Of a stretch of 64,000 bases of DNA, positions 1-7,889 are shown one piece after another. Origin of the DNA: Leptolyngbya boryana PCC 6306 (GTDB lineage Bacteria; Cyanobacteriota; Cyanobacteriia; Leptolyngbyales; Leptolyngbyaceae); the NCBI RefSeq assembly GCF_000353285.1, contig NZ_KB731324.1:2746577-2810576 (forward strand). Reading direction: 5' to 3'. The number at the start of each line of letters is the position of its first letter. Position 1 is the stretch's first letter. The notes beneath the pieces are model-generated. The model did no database searches. It was not told the origin of the DNA and was given only the letters and a program-made list of their open reading frames with translations. The translations under genes and the position numbers were made by a program.

Positions 1-1
1 A

Positions 2-208
2 ATCCAGCGATATAACCTACCCTTTGTGCCCTACGATCTGCGTCATGCCTATGCTGTCAGGGCTTCAGTGGTCAAAGGTTTACCCATCTCGACGGCAGCC
101 GCATTGATGGGACACTCCCCAGATGTGCATTTGAGAACCTACCACCGATGGCTGAGCGATGCAGAGAATGAGCGAGTTTATCGATCGCTCATTCTTGGAG
201 AGGGTTAA
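2..208 (+). CDS. tyrosine recombinase/integrase, C-terminal part
   Basis: The reading frame is open from the left edge, so the gene starts outside the window. The remaining 68 residues show the C-terminal catalytic signature of phage-type integrases: YDLRHAYAVR (the second catalytic Arg with its His), then LMGHSP (the Gly-His box), then RTYHRW carrying the likely nucleophilic tyrosine. Enzymes of this family cut and rejoin DNA at att sites for integration, excision or dimer resolution. It converges on a minus-strand gene with a 4-nt overlap. It is consistent with the accessory DNA to the right being an integrated or plasmid-like element. Whether the full enzyme is intact cannot be seen. Confidence 0.85.
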   Translation: MQRYNLPFVPYDLRHAYAVRASVVKGLPISTAAALMGHSPDVHLRTYHRWLSDAENERVYRSLILGEG

Positions 209-534
209 ACCGCTCGAATCTGCCGAAACCGCCGCTCTAACGCCTTTCTACAGCTTGGAACGTGATAGAGCCATCTTGGAGTTTCCCCCTTGCTGGTGTT
301 CTGAATTTCGCCTTTAGATTCGCTGAATGCACCATCTAACCGCAAATTTTGAAGCTGTTTCGGCGATGTGATGCCGTGAGATTTGAGCGCGATCGCAGCA
401 TTTTTCGCATTCATCCAGCCATCAGCGATCGCGGGATGTCCTTCGAGTTGCGCTCTCAACGCTCGAACCTCAGCCATAAGTTTCTGTTGGTCGAGGTACA
501 TTTGGGCAAGTAGCTTCTCAGAATCGGGTGTCAT
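205..534 (-). CDS. hypothetical protein, coiled-coil N-terminus
   Basis: A 109-residue protein not recognised by name. The first 35 residues (EKLLAQMYLDQQKLMAEVRA and following) read as an amphipathic coiled coil. The middle, with NAKNAAIALKSHGITSP, resembles a small helix-turn-helix or excisionase-like fold, and the C-terminus is strongly basic (RKALERRFRQIR). A DNA-binding accessory role next to the integrase is a guess from position and charge only. The stop overlaps the integrase stop and the start overlaps a tiny upstream frame, so it probably ends the primase operon. Confidence 0.6.
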   Translation of the reverse strand: MTPDSEKLLAQMYLDQQKLMAEVRALRAQLEGHPAIADGWMNAKNAAIALKSHGITSPKQLQNLRLDGAFSESKGEIQNTSKGETPRWLYHVPSCRKALERRFRQIRAV

Positions 535-628
535 AGCTGCGATTCGCCTTGTAATTTACAAAATTGGTCAATGATTTCTCTGCCAGTTCTGAGGTTTTCT
601 CGGTATTCAATTCGGAATTTCCAGTCAT
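518..628 (-). CDS. possible 36-aa protein coupled to the primase gene
   Basis: A 36-codon frame starts with an ATG that overlaps the TGA of the primase gene as ATGA (625..628), the usual arrangement for translational coupling. The peptide is polar (MTGNSELNTEKTSELAEKSL at its start) and runs 17 nt into the next gene. No family is recognised. The support is the overlap geometry alone, so it may be only a translational bridge. Confidence 0.35.
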   Translation of the reverse strand: MTGNSELNTEKTSELAEKSLTNFVNYKANRSYDTRF

Positions 629-3600
629 GCTGCCTCCGGTTTTTGAACCTCTAAGGCTGCTCGAATATCCTGCGACAATCGCCGCCGAATCTGATTCCCA
701 TAATCAATCGGCAAACTATCCAAAAAAGAGATCGCTGAATCAATTTCACCAGCCGCCACCAAAACCTCGATCGACTTCACAACGACTTCCAAATCGTCGA
801 ACTCTTCACAGTTCTGTGGCAGTGGCTCGTCAAGTTCCTTGCAACGCTGGATAAATCGACGCTGCAACGCCTCAATAATCAAATTTCTATCCGCGTCTTC
901 TCGATCGACGATCGCATACTGGCGAGTCCGTTCCTTGCGTCTGCCTTTCTGTGAAACCTCTTCAGTTGCAAATCCGATATGGCGGAGCAGTGTGTTGACG
1001 ATCGCTGCTGGCTTGCGTTTTGGGTGAATACTTAGCCGATTGTAGGTCGAGATAGTTTCACGTCGTTTCTTGGCAAGCTCGTCCCCTTCTGCGTTGAAAT
1101 AATCCCAAATTGCTTTTGCTTCTGGCGTATTGTCGTCCCACTCTGCGATCGTGCCATCGATAAACGGGTTCAACAGTGACTCTAAGTTATTAAGCGTTTT
1201 CGACTGAGCATATCTATGCCTAATTCGGTGAATCGGCACAAACAGCTTGTTTTTCACAGCATTGGTGTATTTGCCATGCAACTCCCAACGGTCAAGAGTC
1301 TTGGCGATTTCAGGATGCTGCATTAGCCAATAGCGCTCGGCTCCACGGGAAAAGTTTCCGCGATCGCTAATAAAAGCCTTCAAAACAAACTCAACATCGT
1401 CTAACTTGTCTTCAAGTCCCGGCAGCGAATCCTTCCGGATACGCTTTTTTGCTGCTAGGCGTTGCTCAGGAGTTGAATTGTACGCTCTCAGCACTTCTCT
1501 AGCTTCGGAGACAGACAGATTCTCGTTATCACGATCGTTTGCTTCTCGTTCGGCTTGTTTGCGCTCAAGCCGCTGCTTTGCGTCCTCGAACAACAACGCC
1601 ATCTGTTGATTCTCACTGCGATCAATTTGTCCGCCAAACTCAACCTGATAGCCTGCGTTTGCCCAATGCTGAATCAACTCATCCCGCATATTTTGCTTGG
1701 CGTAAGATTCACGCGCTTTCATGCGGCAGAAGTGCTTCAGCCAGAAGCCGTAAGGCGTTGTGATTTCTGAAGCTTGACATTCAATCTCAGATAACCCCTC
1801 AGCAAATTTATCCCCTCCCACTTCACCTTCAGATTTAGTAATTCGATCGGCTGCATATTGAGCAAACTGTGTGAATTTGGTAGTTCTAGCGGTATTTTTC
1901 AACAGCGATCGTTTAATCAGATCTGGGTGGGCGGAGCGGTAGAGCGGCTCAACGTTGGTTGATCGCTCATTCACCGCAAACACTCGCTCTACGTCAGTTC
2001 TCAATCGCTCAGGCATCTGTTTCGCCACACGAGGCTCAAGGTGCGTGAGTGTGCCTAAAACTAAATCAAAGTGGTTGTTGGTGTCCGTGTGGCTGAATCC
2101 GCTTTTTACTGTTGGCGAAACGCCCATAAGTCGAGGCTGTACACGCTCAGTAAATCTGTTCGGATTTTTGAGAACTTCTTTCACCCAAGCTTCATGAGAG
2201 TTTTCGGAGTCAATGATGGCGATCGCTTTACCTGCAATCTTTTCTGTATCGAGATAATTCGATTGATCGACTAGAACTAAGTCGAATTTTTCACTCAGAA
2301 TCAGCGCAACTTGACGCAAGTGGTTTTGATTATCACTTGGATAAAAGACGTTGCCACCATCCTCGATCTCTTCGAGAAGCTGATGGAGGATTTGCTTCTT
2401 CCCAGGCTTGATCGTGATCGTGCGCTTTTTATGTTTTTTCGTTGCTTTGACGTATGAGACAAGCGGAAAATCTAGATCCTTGAAAATATCTAAGAGCAGA
2501 TTTGTCAGCCCATCTTCGAGGCACACGATCCAGCCGTCGTGCTGTTTTACCCAAGCCACCAACCGCATAAACAGCGAAACGTGATAGGCATGGCGGTCGC
2601 CATAGGTTGAACCTTCGAGCAAGTCACAAACAACCTGCTCCGCCTCATCAATCATAATCAGAGGTCGTCCTTCTACCTCTCGTAACTCCAGGTTTGAGAG
2701 GATTGCTCCAGCAGATTGAAAACACGCTGTAATTTGCAAAAACTCATTGTTCAGAATCGCGCCTGATTTATGGTGCGGCAGTCCTACCTCGTAACCAGCC
2801 TGCAAGCCAGTATTATTTGTAGGTGCGAATAAAACGGCATCAGCTTTAGTGTTTTGAGAGCGATGCTGCTTTACTATTTCGCTCCCCGCCACTGAAGTTT
2901 TCCGAAGGCCCATCGTTCCGTCGATCAAAACTAATCCACCCTCTTGTGGAAGGGTTACTGCACCCGACGGAATTACGCCTTCGATTTCAAGTGTTGGCGT
3001 ACTATCTAAACGTGACAAGTATTCGTAGTTCTGGACTACCTCAGTACTAAATCGTGCTTTGTTTGTGGCTCTACGATCGTGCTGCCACTCCTTTTCTTGC
3101 GCCTGCTCAATGCGATCACGCTCTGCATCCTGAGCCATCCGCTCTGCCCGTCCGATCGGATCTGGGTCAAACGGCTGAGATGGTTTGCGATCGACTTGTG
3201 GGAATTTAAATCCGTGCTGTTGTGCGATATGGAACAACGTTCCGGCAGTAATTTGATTTGCTCTGCCAAAGCTTCGAGCAAACGATCTCACTTTATAAGC
3301 AACGTCCCATTTTCCAGGGATTGAAGGCGAGTAACGCTCGATCAGTCGCTCCGCTTCAATCTCACCAACGCCGTCAATCACAGCAGGAATGATTTTTTGC
3401 CAATCGCCGTAGTTGCCAGAACCAGGTTGGCGAGGCGGAATACAAGCTAAAGCCTGCTCTATAAGTGCTGGCAGATCTTGAGAATTTGACGAGAATCCAA
3501 AATCCTCTTTCAATCTCTCGATCTTTGCTTGTTCCCGCTCTCGAATCTGCTCCTCAATGCGATCGCAGTATGCAAACAGATAATTCTCGAGCCATTGTGG

Positions 3601-4215
3601 CGCGTCTGCAATTTCACAATCTTGAAAGCTGCGAACCCATTTATATTCGCCTGTTTGCGGATGGCACGAAGGTGGAATAACTGATTGACAGCGATCGTAT
3701 CTGAGATCTAGCTGCTCGTCTCCCAACCTTTCAACGCCAGCCGCCTCGTAAATTGCAAGGTGAGTGAACGAAATATCCTTCAAACGGCTTTGAAGTTGAT
3801 CGCTAATTCGATAAATTAACCCCTTGCGTCCGGGTTTCCCGGAAGTCCACTCTACGGTTTTTGGATTGTCGCCTTGCGACAGGTTTTCAAGGATCGCGAT
3901 CGCATTAAACCCGTCAACATCAACGCCGATATATTCGTTACCGAAGCGGATGCCGTAGCCGTCTGGGTGAGCCGTCCAATACTTCTGTTTTTTCTCGCTA
4001 AATTGTCGATCGCCGTTCCGAATCAGTCTGATTAATTCTTGACGTTCGATCGGCTCTTCTGACTGCCAGCCCTTACGATACGGTCTTTTCTCCCGCACCG
4101 GGGTTAGAGAGATCGTTTCGGGAACGGCGCGCAGTCCTTCAATTAGTCGATCTTTTAGCGACAACGTTGCAACAGATCCGCCGATCGCTTCTTCTTGGAA
4201 TCTTAAGAAGTTCAT
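625..4215 (-). CDS. primase-helicase replication protein, CyRepA1-like
   Basis: This 1196-residue protein probably initiates replication of the element. Residues 1-230 resemble an archaeo-eukaryotic type prim-pol domain: GVDVDG at 97-102 gives the metal-binding Asp pair, and LDLRYDRCQSVIPPS with HPQTGEYKW matches the later active-site motifs. Residues about 245-335 look like a PriCT linker domain. A P-loop ATPase follows, with Walker A-like GTMGLRKTS near residue 435 and Walker B-like LIMIDEAEQ near 522. This order matches the plasmid replication proteins called CyRepA1 in cyanobacteria (from memory). Arg replaces the Gly usually found two before the P-loop Lys. The start has a strong GGAGGT ribosome site and overlaps a 26-codon leader frame. 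Confidence 0.8.
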   Translation of the reverse strand: MNFLRFQEEAIGGSVATLSLKDRLIEGLRAVPETISLTPVREKRPYRKGWQSEEPIERQELIRLIRNGDRQFSEKKQKYWTAHPDGYGIRFGNEYIGVDVDGFNAIAILENLSQGDNPKTVEWTSGKPGRKGLIYRISDQLQSRLKDISFTHLAIYEAAGVERLGDEQLDLRYDRCQSVIPPSCHPQTGEYKWVRSFQDCEIADAPQWLENYLFAYCDRIEEQIREREQAKIERLKEDFGFSSNSQDLPALIEQALACIPPRQPGSGNYGDWQKIIPAVIDGVGEIEAERLIERYSPSIPGKWDVAYKVRSFARSFGRANQITAGTLFHIAQQHGFKFPQVDRKPSQPFDPDPIGRAERMAQDAERDRIEQAQEKEWQHDRRATNKARFSTEVVQNYEYLSRLDSTPTLEIEGVIPSGAVTLPQEGGLVLIDGTMGLRKTSVAGSEIVKQHRSQNTKADAVLFAPTNNTGLQAGYEVGLPHHKSGAILNNEFLQITACFQSAGAILSNLELREVEGRPLIMIDEAEQVVCDLLEGSTYGDRHAYHVSLFMRLVAWVKQHDGWIVCLEDGLTNLLLDIFKDLDFPLVSYVKATKKHKKRTITIKPGKKQILHQLLEEIEDGGNVFYPSDNQNHLRQVALILSEKFDLVLVDQSNYLDTEKIAGKAIAIIDSENSHEAWVKEVLKNPNRFTERVQPRLMGVSPTVKSGFSHTDTNNHFDLVLGTLTHLEPRVAKQMPERLRTDVERVFAVNERSTNVEPLYRSAHPDLIKRSLLKNTARTTKFTQFAQYAADRITKSEGEVGGDKFAEGLSEIECQASEITTPYGFWLKHFCRMKARESYAKQNMRDELIQHWANAGYQVEFGGQIDRSENQQMALLFEDAKQRLERKQAEREANDRDNENLSVSEAREVLRAYNSTPEQRLAAKKRIRKDSLPGLEDKLDDVEFVLKAFISDRGNFSRGAERYWLMQHPEIAKTLDRWELHGKYTNAVKNKLFVPIHRIRHRYAQSKTLNNLESLLNPFIDGTIAEWDDNTPEAKAIWDYFNAEGDELAKKRRETISTYNRLSIHPKRKPAAIVNTLLRHIGFATEEVSQKGRRKERTRQYAIVDREDADRNLIIEALQRRFIQRCKELDEPLPQNCEEFDDLEVVVKSIEVLVAAGEIDSAISFLDSLPIDYGNQIRRRLSQDIRAALEVQKPEAA

Positions 4216-4292
4216 ACCGCACCTCCTTCGAGGTTGCGATCGCTTGTAGCGGAGGCTAAAATTGGATTGACGGAAAAAAGATTTTCAGGCAT
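4212..4292 (-). CDS. putative 26-aa leader peptide of the replication gene
   Basis: A 26-codon frame beginning MPENLFSVNPILASATSDRN ends in a TGA that overlaps the ATG of the replication gene as ATGA. The replication gene's ribosome site (GGAGGT) lies inside this frame. Leader peptides coupled to rep genes are known in plasmid copy control, so this could tune Rep synthesis; that role is inferred from geometry. No ribosome site is visible in front of the leader itself. Confidence 0.35.
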   Translation of the reverse strand: MPENLFSVNPILASATSDRNLEGGAV

Positions 4293-4372
4293 ACTAATCG
4301 TGGTTCTATTTGGGGACACTCTCTAGCTCTATCCGGGAAGATCAGGCTAGGGTTTGACAATAAGAAATTCAG

Positions 4373-4409
4373 ATCCCTTCGAGGCTTAAGCCGCTTCGGA
4401 GGGATTTTT
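4373..4409 (+). terminator. hairpin followed by T-run, plus-strand orientation
   Basis: ATCCCT (4373..4378) pairs with AGGGAT (4400..4405), extended by CGA/TCG and GGC/GCC around a TTAA loop, and is followed by TTTTTG. It overlaps the 3' end of the minus-strand RHH gene. It would stop plus-strand transcripts entering that gene; no plus-strand gene upstream is evident. Confidence 0.35.
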
Positions 4410-4571
4410 GATAAGCGCTGGATCTCTACTGCTGAGATATCCAGCCTGCATAAGCAAATCTCGAATTACTGCCGATCTCTTTCTGCGTGGAACTGCCGAT
4501 CGAAACTCAACTAGATCTTCCTTTGGAAGACGGACAGTGATCATTGGATTTTTTTGAAACGGTTTCGCCAT
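4386..4571 (-). CDS. ribbon-helix-helix (CopG-type) DNA-binding protein
   Basis: A 61-residue basic protein. The strand motif MITVRLPKEDL is followed by two helices ending in KRSAVIRDLLMQAG, the classical ribbon-helix-helix pattern of CopG/Arc-type dimeric repressors and of small plasmid partition proteins. It sits upstream of the replication gene on the same strand, so a copy-number or autoregulatory role is plausible but inferred. The region 5' of it (to 4869) contains possible operator palindromes. Confidence 0.65.
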   Translation of the reverse strand: MAKPFQKNPMITVRLPKEDLVEFRSAVPRRKRSAVIRDLLMQAGYLSSRDPALIKNPSEAA

Positions 4572-4869
4572 TAGTAAAAAGCCCGAACACTAAATCTAGA
4601 ATTGATGCAATCTACTTTAATCACTTAATTAGTAGCTGTCTAGGGCAAAATTTGCCGAAATGGGACAATAAAGCGATCGCTACATATAGCGTTTTTGTTG
4701 AAAATCCGCTCCAACAGCATTATTGATATGAGTGATCACGCTATAAATCACTTTCGTATGTCCCTATACGCCCCCAAGCGTTCCCATTATGATTTTGCTT
4801 ATGATTTTGCTAAATCTTATAAAATCTTGACATTAGAGCGATCGTCTTTTGGTGCAAGAGCGCGATCGC
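4572..4869. other. intergenic region upstream of the RHH gene
   Basis: No coding potential was recognised. It is AT-rich and includes the palindrome GTGATCAC within 4730..4742, a direct repeat of TATGATTTTGCT around 4788..4811, and two HIP1-type GCGATCGC sites. It probably carries the promoter of the minus-strand RHH gene. Confidence 0.4.
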
Positions 4870-5151
4870 TCAGTCAATCTTTTCTCTGAATTGTTGCTCG
4901 ATCGCTGTGACTTCTGCTTCAGTCAAGTTAAATTCTGCGATCGCTGCCTCTCGTTGCGCTTTAGCCAGCTTTAGCAACCATATGGCTTCAGACTCATTGC
5001 GTGGTTTGAAAACACTATCGGGATACGGGTATTCGTAACCGAGCGATCGCAACCGCGCCTCAATATCTGCAAGTTCTAGATCTGGTAAGGATTCCCAGTC
5101 AATTTGCTGAGGAACGAAATCCGTTTCAAACGGGCAGATGAAGAATTTCAT
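4870..5151 (-). CDS. hypothetical protein, 93 aa
   Basis: A short acidic protein beginning MKFFICPFETDF. The ATG at 5151 was chosen because GAGGA lies about 9 nt upstream; a longer TTG-initiated version would add three residues. The C-terminal half is predicted helical (LLKLAKAQREAAIAEFNLTE and on). No family is recognised. It follows the 59-aa gene by only five bases, so the two are probably co-transcribed with the upstream small genes. Confidence 0.6.
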   Translation of the reverse strand: MKFFICPFETDFVPQQIDWESLPDLELADIEARLRSLGYEYPYPDSVFKPRNESEAIWLLKLAKAQREAAIAEFNLTEAEVTAIEQQFREKID

Positions 5152-5156
5152 AGCGA

Positions 5157-5336
5157 TCAATCCTCGCTGTCGGTTGGTTTCTGAGGATTCGGGGCAGAGG
5201 AATCAGAAGTGTTTTCTTGTGTTATCCGGCGATCGCATCGTTGTGAGTCCTGATCCTGTTTCGATAACTCTTCGTGTATAGCAACGAGTTCCATAATGAT
5301 GGCTGAGGATTCGGGGGAAAGTTTTGTGATCTTCAT
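5157..5336 (-). CDS. 59-aa hypothetical protein, paralogue of 19488..19664
   Basis: A small charged protein starting MKITKLSPESSAIIMELVAI. Its ATG overlaps the TGA of the upstream gene (ATGA at 5333..5336), so it is likely translated by coupling. The core pattern KLSPE-S-I-LV-IHEE-KQ-Q-SQ recurs in a second small gene at 19488..19664, which supports both being real. Function unknown. It lies in a tight minus-strand cluster of small genes. Confidence 0.6.
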   Translation of the reverse strand: MKITKLSPESSAIIMELVAIHEELSKQDQDSQRCDRRITQENTSDSSAPNPQKPTDSED

Positions 5337-5524
5337 AGGTTTTCCTCGCTTGTCTCGGCTGAGGAGGCGCGATCGCTTTCGAGTTGCGCTTCGGTTTCAG
5401 ATTCAGTACGGATCTGAAAGTTTGATTGTTCGGATTGAGATTTTAGACGGTCGCGTTTCAAGGATTGATACTTTTTGACAGCATCTAAGAGTGCTTTTTT
5501 CTGTTTTTCTGAAAAAACGATCAT
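5333..5524 (-). CDS. hypothetical lysine-rich small protein
   Basis: The start at 5524 (MIVFSEKQKKALLDAVKKYQ) is preferred because GGAG lies 8 nt upstream; a start at 5566 would add 14 residues. The protein is helical and basic in the first half and acidic at the end (SETEAQLESDRASSAETSEE). No family is recognised. An 18-codon GTG frame with its own GAGGTG site ends just upstream (5529..5585). It is coupled to the 59-aa gene by an ATGA overlap. Confidence 0.5.
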   Translation of the reverse strand: MIVFSEKQKKALLDAVKKYQSLKRDRLKSQSEQSNFQIRTESETEAQLESDRASSAETSEENL

Positions 5525-5642
5525 TCTTCTACTCCAGCCTTTCTTCCAGGCTCTTAAAGTCATCAATATTCTTCGCTATGCTCACCGATCGCACCTCTTA
5601 ACTGGCTACTTCGGATTCGAGATTCTTCGGCTCTTTGGGCAT

Positions 5643-5933
5643 TTATTTGCCCTCGTCATCGCTTGAAGTTGCGCGATCGTCTTTCTCTATGAGTCCTGCC
5701 CAAATTTGTCGAACACGGGCATTAATTTCGTTGAATGGGATCTGAACCCCTTCGCTATTCAATTGCTCGATCGCTTCGTAAAACAGGATTAATTGCTCAA
5801 CCTGTGCGCCTTCATTTCGCCCATTGCGCTCTGCGATTTGCTGCAACATTTCGCGCAAATCAGTATCAAGCTTGTAATTCACCCTATCTACAGGTCGCGA
5901 TCGCTTCGGTCTGCCCACAATTCCAACTGTCAT
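5643..5933 (-). CDS. RHH-like regulatory protein
   Basis: A 96-residue protein with a basic N-terminus (GRPKRSRP), a short strand RVNYKLDTDL and two following helices (REMLQQIAERNGRNEGAQVE), which fits a ribbon-helix-helix dimer. An AGGAG site precedes the ATG. Upstream are three TGTACA-centred sites, one directly over the start region, which suggests autoregulation (inference). It heads a minus-strand run of small genes down to 4870. Confidence 0.6.
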   Translation of the reverse strand: MTVGIVGRPKRSRPVDRVNYKLDTDLREMLQQIAERNGRNEGAQVEQLILFYEAIEQLNSEGVQIPFNEINARVRQIWAGLIEKDDRATSSDDEGK

Positions 5934-5934
5934 T

Positions 5935-6077
5935 TGTACATCTCCTATTCAACTGTAAAAGTATTACTTCTGCTCACTATACCTGAATTGACTGTTTATC
6001 GTCTGTACAAAAAACATCAGTTAAAATTTATTCTCTCCTCTAAGTGATTATCTATTCTCATGTTTTTCATCTGTACA
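5935..6077. promoter_or_regulatory. three TGTACA-centred candidate operators
   Basis: TGTACA occurs at 5935..5940, 6004..6009 and 6072..6077, about 68 bp apart. The last two sit in the longer shared word TCTGTACAAAAA. The first lies between the start codon and the ribosome site of the minus-strand RHH-like gene. Even spacing and position make them candidate binding sites for that protein. Confidence 0.4.
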
Positions 6078-6103
6078 AAAAGCAGATGATTGAATTATAT
6101 TAG

Positions 6104-6371
6104 TTTTGTCGGAGCGAGAGACAACGCTTCAGACGAAGGTGAAAGCCCTTCCCGGTAGGTTCGCTCAGAGTGATGCCCTACGTAGAAGAAAGACTTTATA
6201 TCGTCCGGGGCACGGTAAAGGACGTTAAAGCGGAGTGAGAGCCGTCATCGAACACAACCGCAAGCGGGACTAAACCCGCTCATTAATGCAGCCGATCGTT
6301 ACCGAGTTGGAGCGATACGTCAGTCCCAAGCCTGGATAAATGCAGAGGGGTGAGTAAAACGATCGAAGGTA
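6104..6371 (+). ncRNA. structured RNA, candidate orphan HEARO/OMEGA (IscB-type) RNA
   Basis: This non-coding stretch folds readily on the plus strand. Visible pairings are TTGTC 6106..6110 with GACAA 6119..6123, CTTC/GAAG, GAAGG/CCTTC, GTAGG/CCTAC, GTCC/GGAC, AGCGGG 6273..6278 with CCCGCT 6285..6290, and a closing 8-bp helix CGATCGTT 6293..6300 with AACGATCG 6358..6365. It ends GAAGGTAATGAC just before an ORF. The compact multi-hairpin layout, the GCGGG-loop-CCCGC arm and the terminal AATGAC resemble my recollection of HEARO (IscB-associated OMEGA) RNAs, some of which occur without a neighbouring iscB. No IscB is present here. Group II intron features such as domain V were not found. Confidence 0.5.
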
Positions 6372-6377
6372 ATGACG

Positions 6378-6725
6378 ATGGAATTTCATAGCAATATTTC
6401 TACTTTTTCAAACACAGACGGAAAATCTTTGCAGTTCGATGCGCGATTAATTGACATCGCGATCGCTGCAAGTAAAGACTGTCGGTTCGACAGTGTTGAG
6501 TTCAGTTCAGTTATGCAGGACGCATCTGGATGGATTCCTGAGATTTATTTGAATCTTGGGAAATTAAGCGATCCGCTTCGCAAGCTCATGATTGTTCTTC
6601 AGATTCGGGACGATATCCCGCAAGTTTCTACCTACCATCTCGATAACGCTTACGAAAACTTCGTCCCCTTCGAGAGCTTAGATCAGTGCGTGAAACTCGC
6701 TCGCGCTACCTTTCAGCAAAGCTGA
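6378..6725 (+). CDS. hypothetical protein, 115 aa
   Basis: A soluble acidic protein, not recognised. The second ATG (6378) is favoured because GAAGG at 6365..6369 is 8 nt upstream; the first ATG (6372) is too close. It begins immediately after the structured RNA and has no HNH or RuvC motifs, so it is not an IscB. Its gene shares the downstream word CATCGAACACAACC with the RNA. Confidence 0.6.
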   Translation: MEFHSNISTFSNTDGKSLQFDARLIDIAIAASKDCRFDSVEFSSVMQDASGWIPEIYLNLGKLSDPLRKLMIVLQIRDDIPQVSTYHLDNAYENFVPFESLDQCVKLARATFQQS

Positions 6726-6754
6726 GTAAGTTTCTAAAGCAGGATTGCACCCGC

Positions 6755-6773
6755 CATCGAACACAACCACAAG
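6755..6773 (+). repeat. 19-bp second copy of a motif in the structured RNA
   Basis: CATCGAACACAACCACAAG here differs by one base from 6246..6264 inside the candidate RNA. It lies 30 bp after a CDS stop. It may be a remnant of a second RNA copy or a shared regulatory stretch. Confidence 0.5.
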
Positions 6774-6853
6774 ATTTCAGCGATCGCGCTTCTCCGATAC
6801 AGAAGCCGATCCGGTGAAATCTTCACCGCTCACTTCACTACGAGGATTCAATA

Positions 6854-7147
6854 ATGCTCACTTTATTGATTGCTGCATCGATCGGTGCTTATGCCTCACA
6901 GCGCGTTTCTCTTGTTCGCGATGGCGAAATTGCTTCGATGTCGCTCGACTATCAGCGAGTTTGGAATGACGCGATCGCATTCTTTGCGGCGATCGGCTTC
7001 ATCTGCCCATCCGCAGATGAAGCCGATCGCAATGCTCGGAGTTACTTCGATGGGGCGATCGTGCCTTGGTTGAACAGCTTCGGGATTTCGGTAAGTTTGC
7101 CGACTCTGCAACTTCCAGCAATGCCAACTGCTCAGATTGACGCTTAA
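6854..7147 (+). CDS. hypothetical protein with hydrophobic segments
   Basis: A 97-residue protein with a hydrophobic N-terminus (MLTLLIAASIGAYAS), a second hydrophobic stretch (DAIAFFAAIGFICP) and a non-polar C-terminus. GAGGA lies 10 nt before the ATG. It is probably a membrane-associated component of the small-protein operon running to about 13 kb. No family is recognised. Confidence 0.55.
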   Translation: MLTLLIAASIGAYASQRVSLVRDGEIASMSLDYQRVWNDAIAFFAAIGFICPSADEADRNARSYFDGAIVPWLNSFGISVSLPTLQLPAMPTAQIDA

Positions 7148-7220
7148 TTTCCAATCAAAAAGCCGTCCCCAGACTCGCAATCGTCGGACGGCTAAACCCA
7201 AATCACCTAGGTTTCAGTCA

Positions 7221-7556
7221 ATGTTAAACCCTTCTGAACAAATCGAACAGTATTTCGGACTTGATCGCTCTCCTTGGAAATTGCTCAATCTGCAAAGTCG
7301 ATTGAAGAAAGCCAAATCGCCAGAAGCAAGAGCAGCAATCAATCAAGAGATTGAGAACACAGTGCGATCGTTAGCTCTGCTTTACTCCAATCTGCATCAA
7401 GAAGGCTATCAATCCGGACTTGAATTTGGCAAGCAGAACGCGCAGTTTTATGCGGATGCAGAGCAGTATCAGCAACGCGCACCACATCTAAAAATCGAAG
7501 TTCGTAGACACGATCGTACTCCGGTAATGGTCGTAAACGGTAGAACAATCGATTAG
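7221..7556 (+). CDS. hypothetical helical protein, 111 aa
   Basis: The ATG at 7221 (MLNPSEQIEQYFGLDRSPWK) is preferred over an upstream TTG at 7137 that would overlap the preceding gene. The body is helical and charged; the last 20 residues (KIEVRRHDRTPVMVVNGRTI) form a likely beta hairpin. No family is recognised. It is co-oriented with its neighbours in the element's plus-strand run. Confidence 0.55.
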   Translation: MLNPSEQIEQYFGLDRSPWKLLNLQSRLKKAKSPEARAAINQEIENTVRSLALLYSNLHQEGYQSGLEFGKQNAQFYADAEQYQQRAPHLKIEVRRHDRTPVMVVNGRTID

Positions 7557-7606
7557 GTTCAGTCCCCCCGGATACTCAGAGCTTCATTCAATCAAAGGAC
7601 AAAACT

Positions 7607-7852
7607 ATGAATTCAATTCCAAAAGTTCAATTCAGCGAAATTCCCGATGGAATCGATCCAGAACTCTACAAAGAGGTTGCGATCGCAGCTTTCCAAGGCT
7701 TGCTATCAAATTCGGGTCTTATTCAATCAATGCAGGCGGAAGATTTTCATGCGATCGCAAAGTATCAAGATTTCGACCCCTGGCAAAACAGGATTGCTTA
7801 TCTCGCTCTCGAATGCACCGATTCTTACTTGCGCAGGTTAGTCAAATGTTGA
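7607..7852 (+). CDS. hypothetical protein, 81 aa
   Basis: A small acidic protein (MNSIPKVQFSEIPDGIDPEL at its start) preceded by AAAGGA 9 nt before the ATG. It is predicted mostly helical, and no motif is recognised. It lies directly upstream of the partition-like repeat and ParM-like gene; a link to them is not shown by sequence. Confidence 0.55.
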   Translation: MNSIPKVQFSEIPDGIDPELYKEVAIAAFQGLLSNSGLIQSMQAEDFHAIAKYQDFDPWQNRIAYLALECTDSYLRRLVKC

Positions 7853-7889
7853 GCGATCGCAGCGTGAAATAACCTCCGTTGGTTCTAGT

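Noticed and set aside
6104-6371. Group I or II intron
   Set aside because: No domain V, no 5' GUGYG, no maturase or intron-type P/Q/R/S elements were seen.
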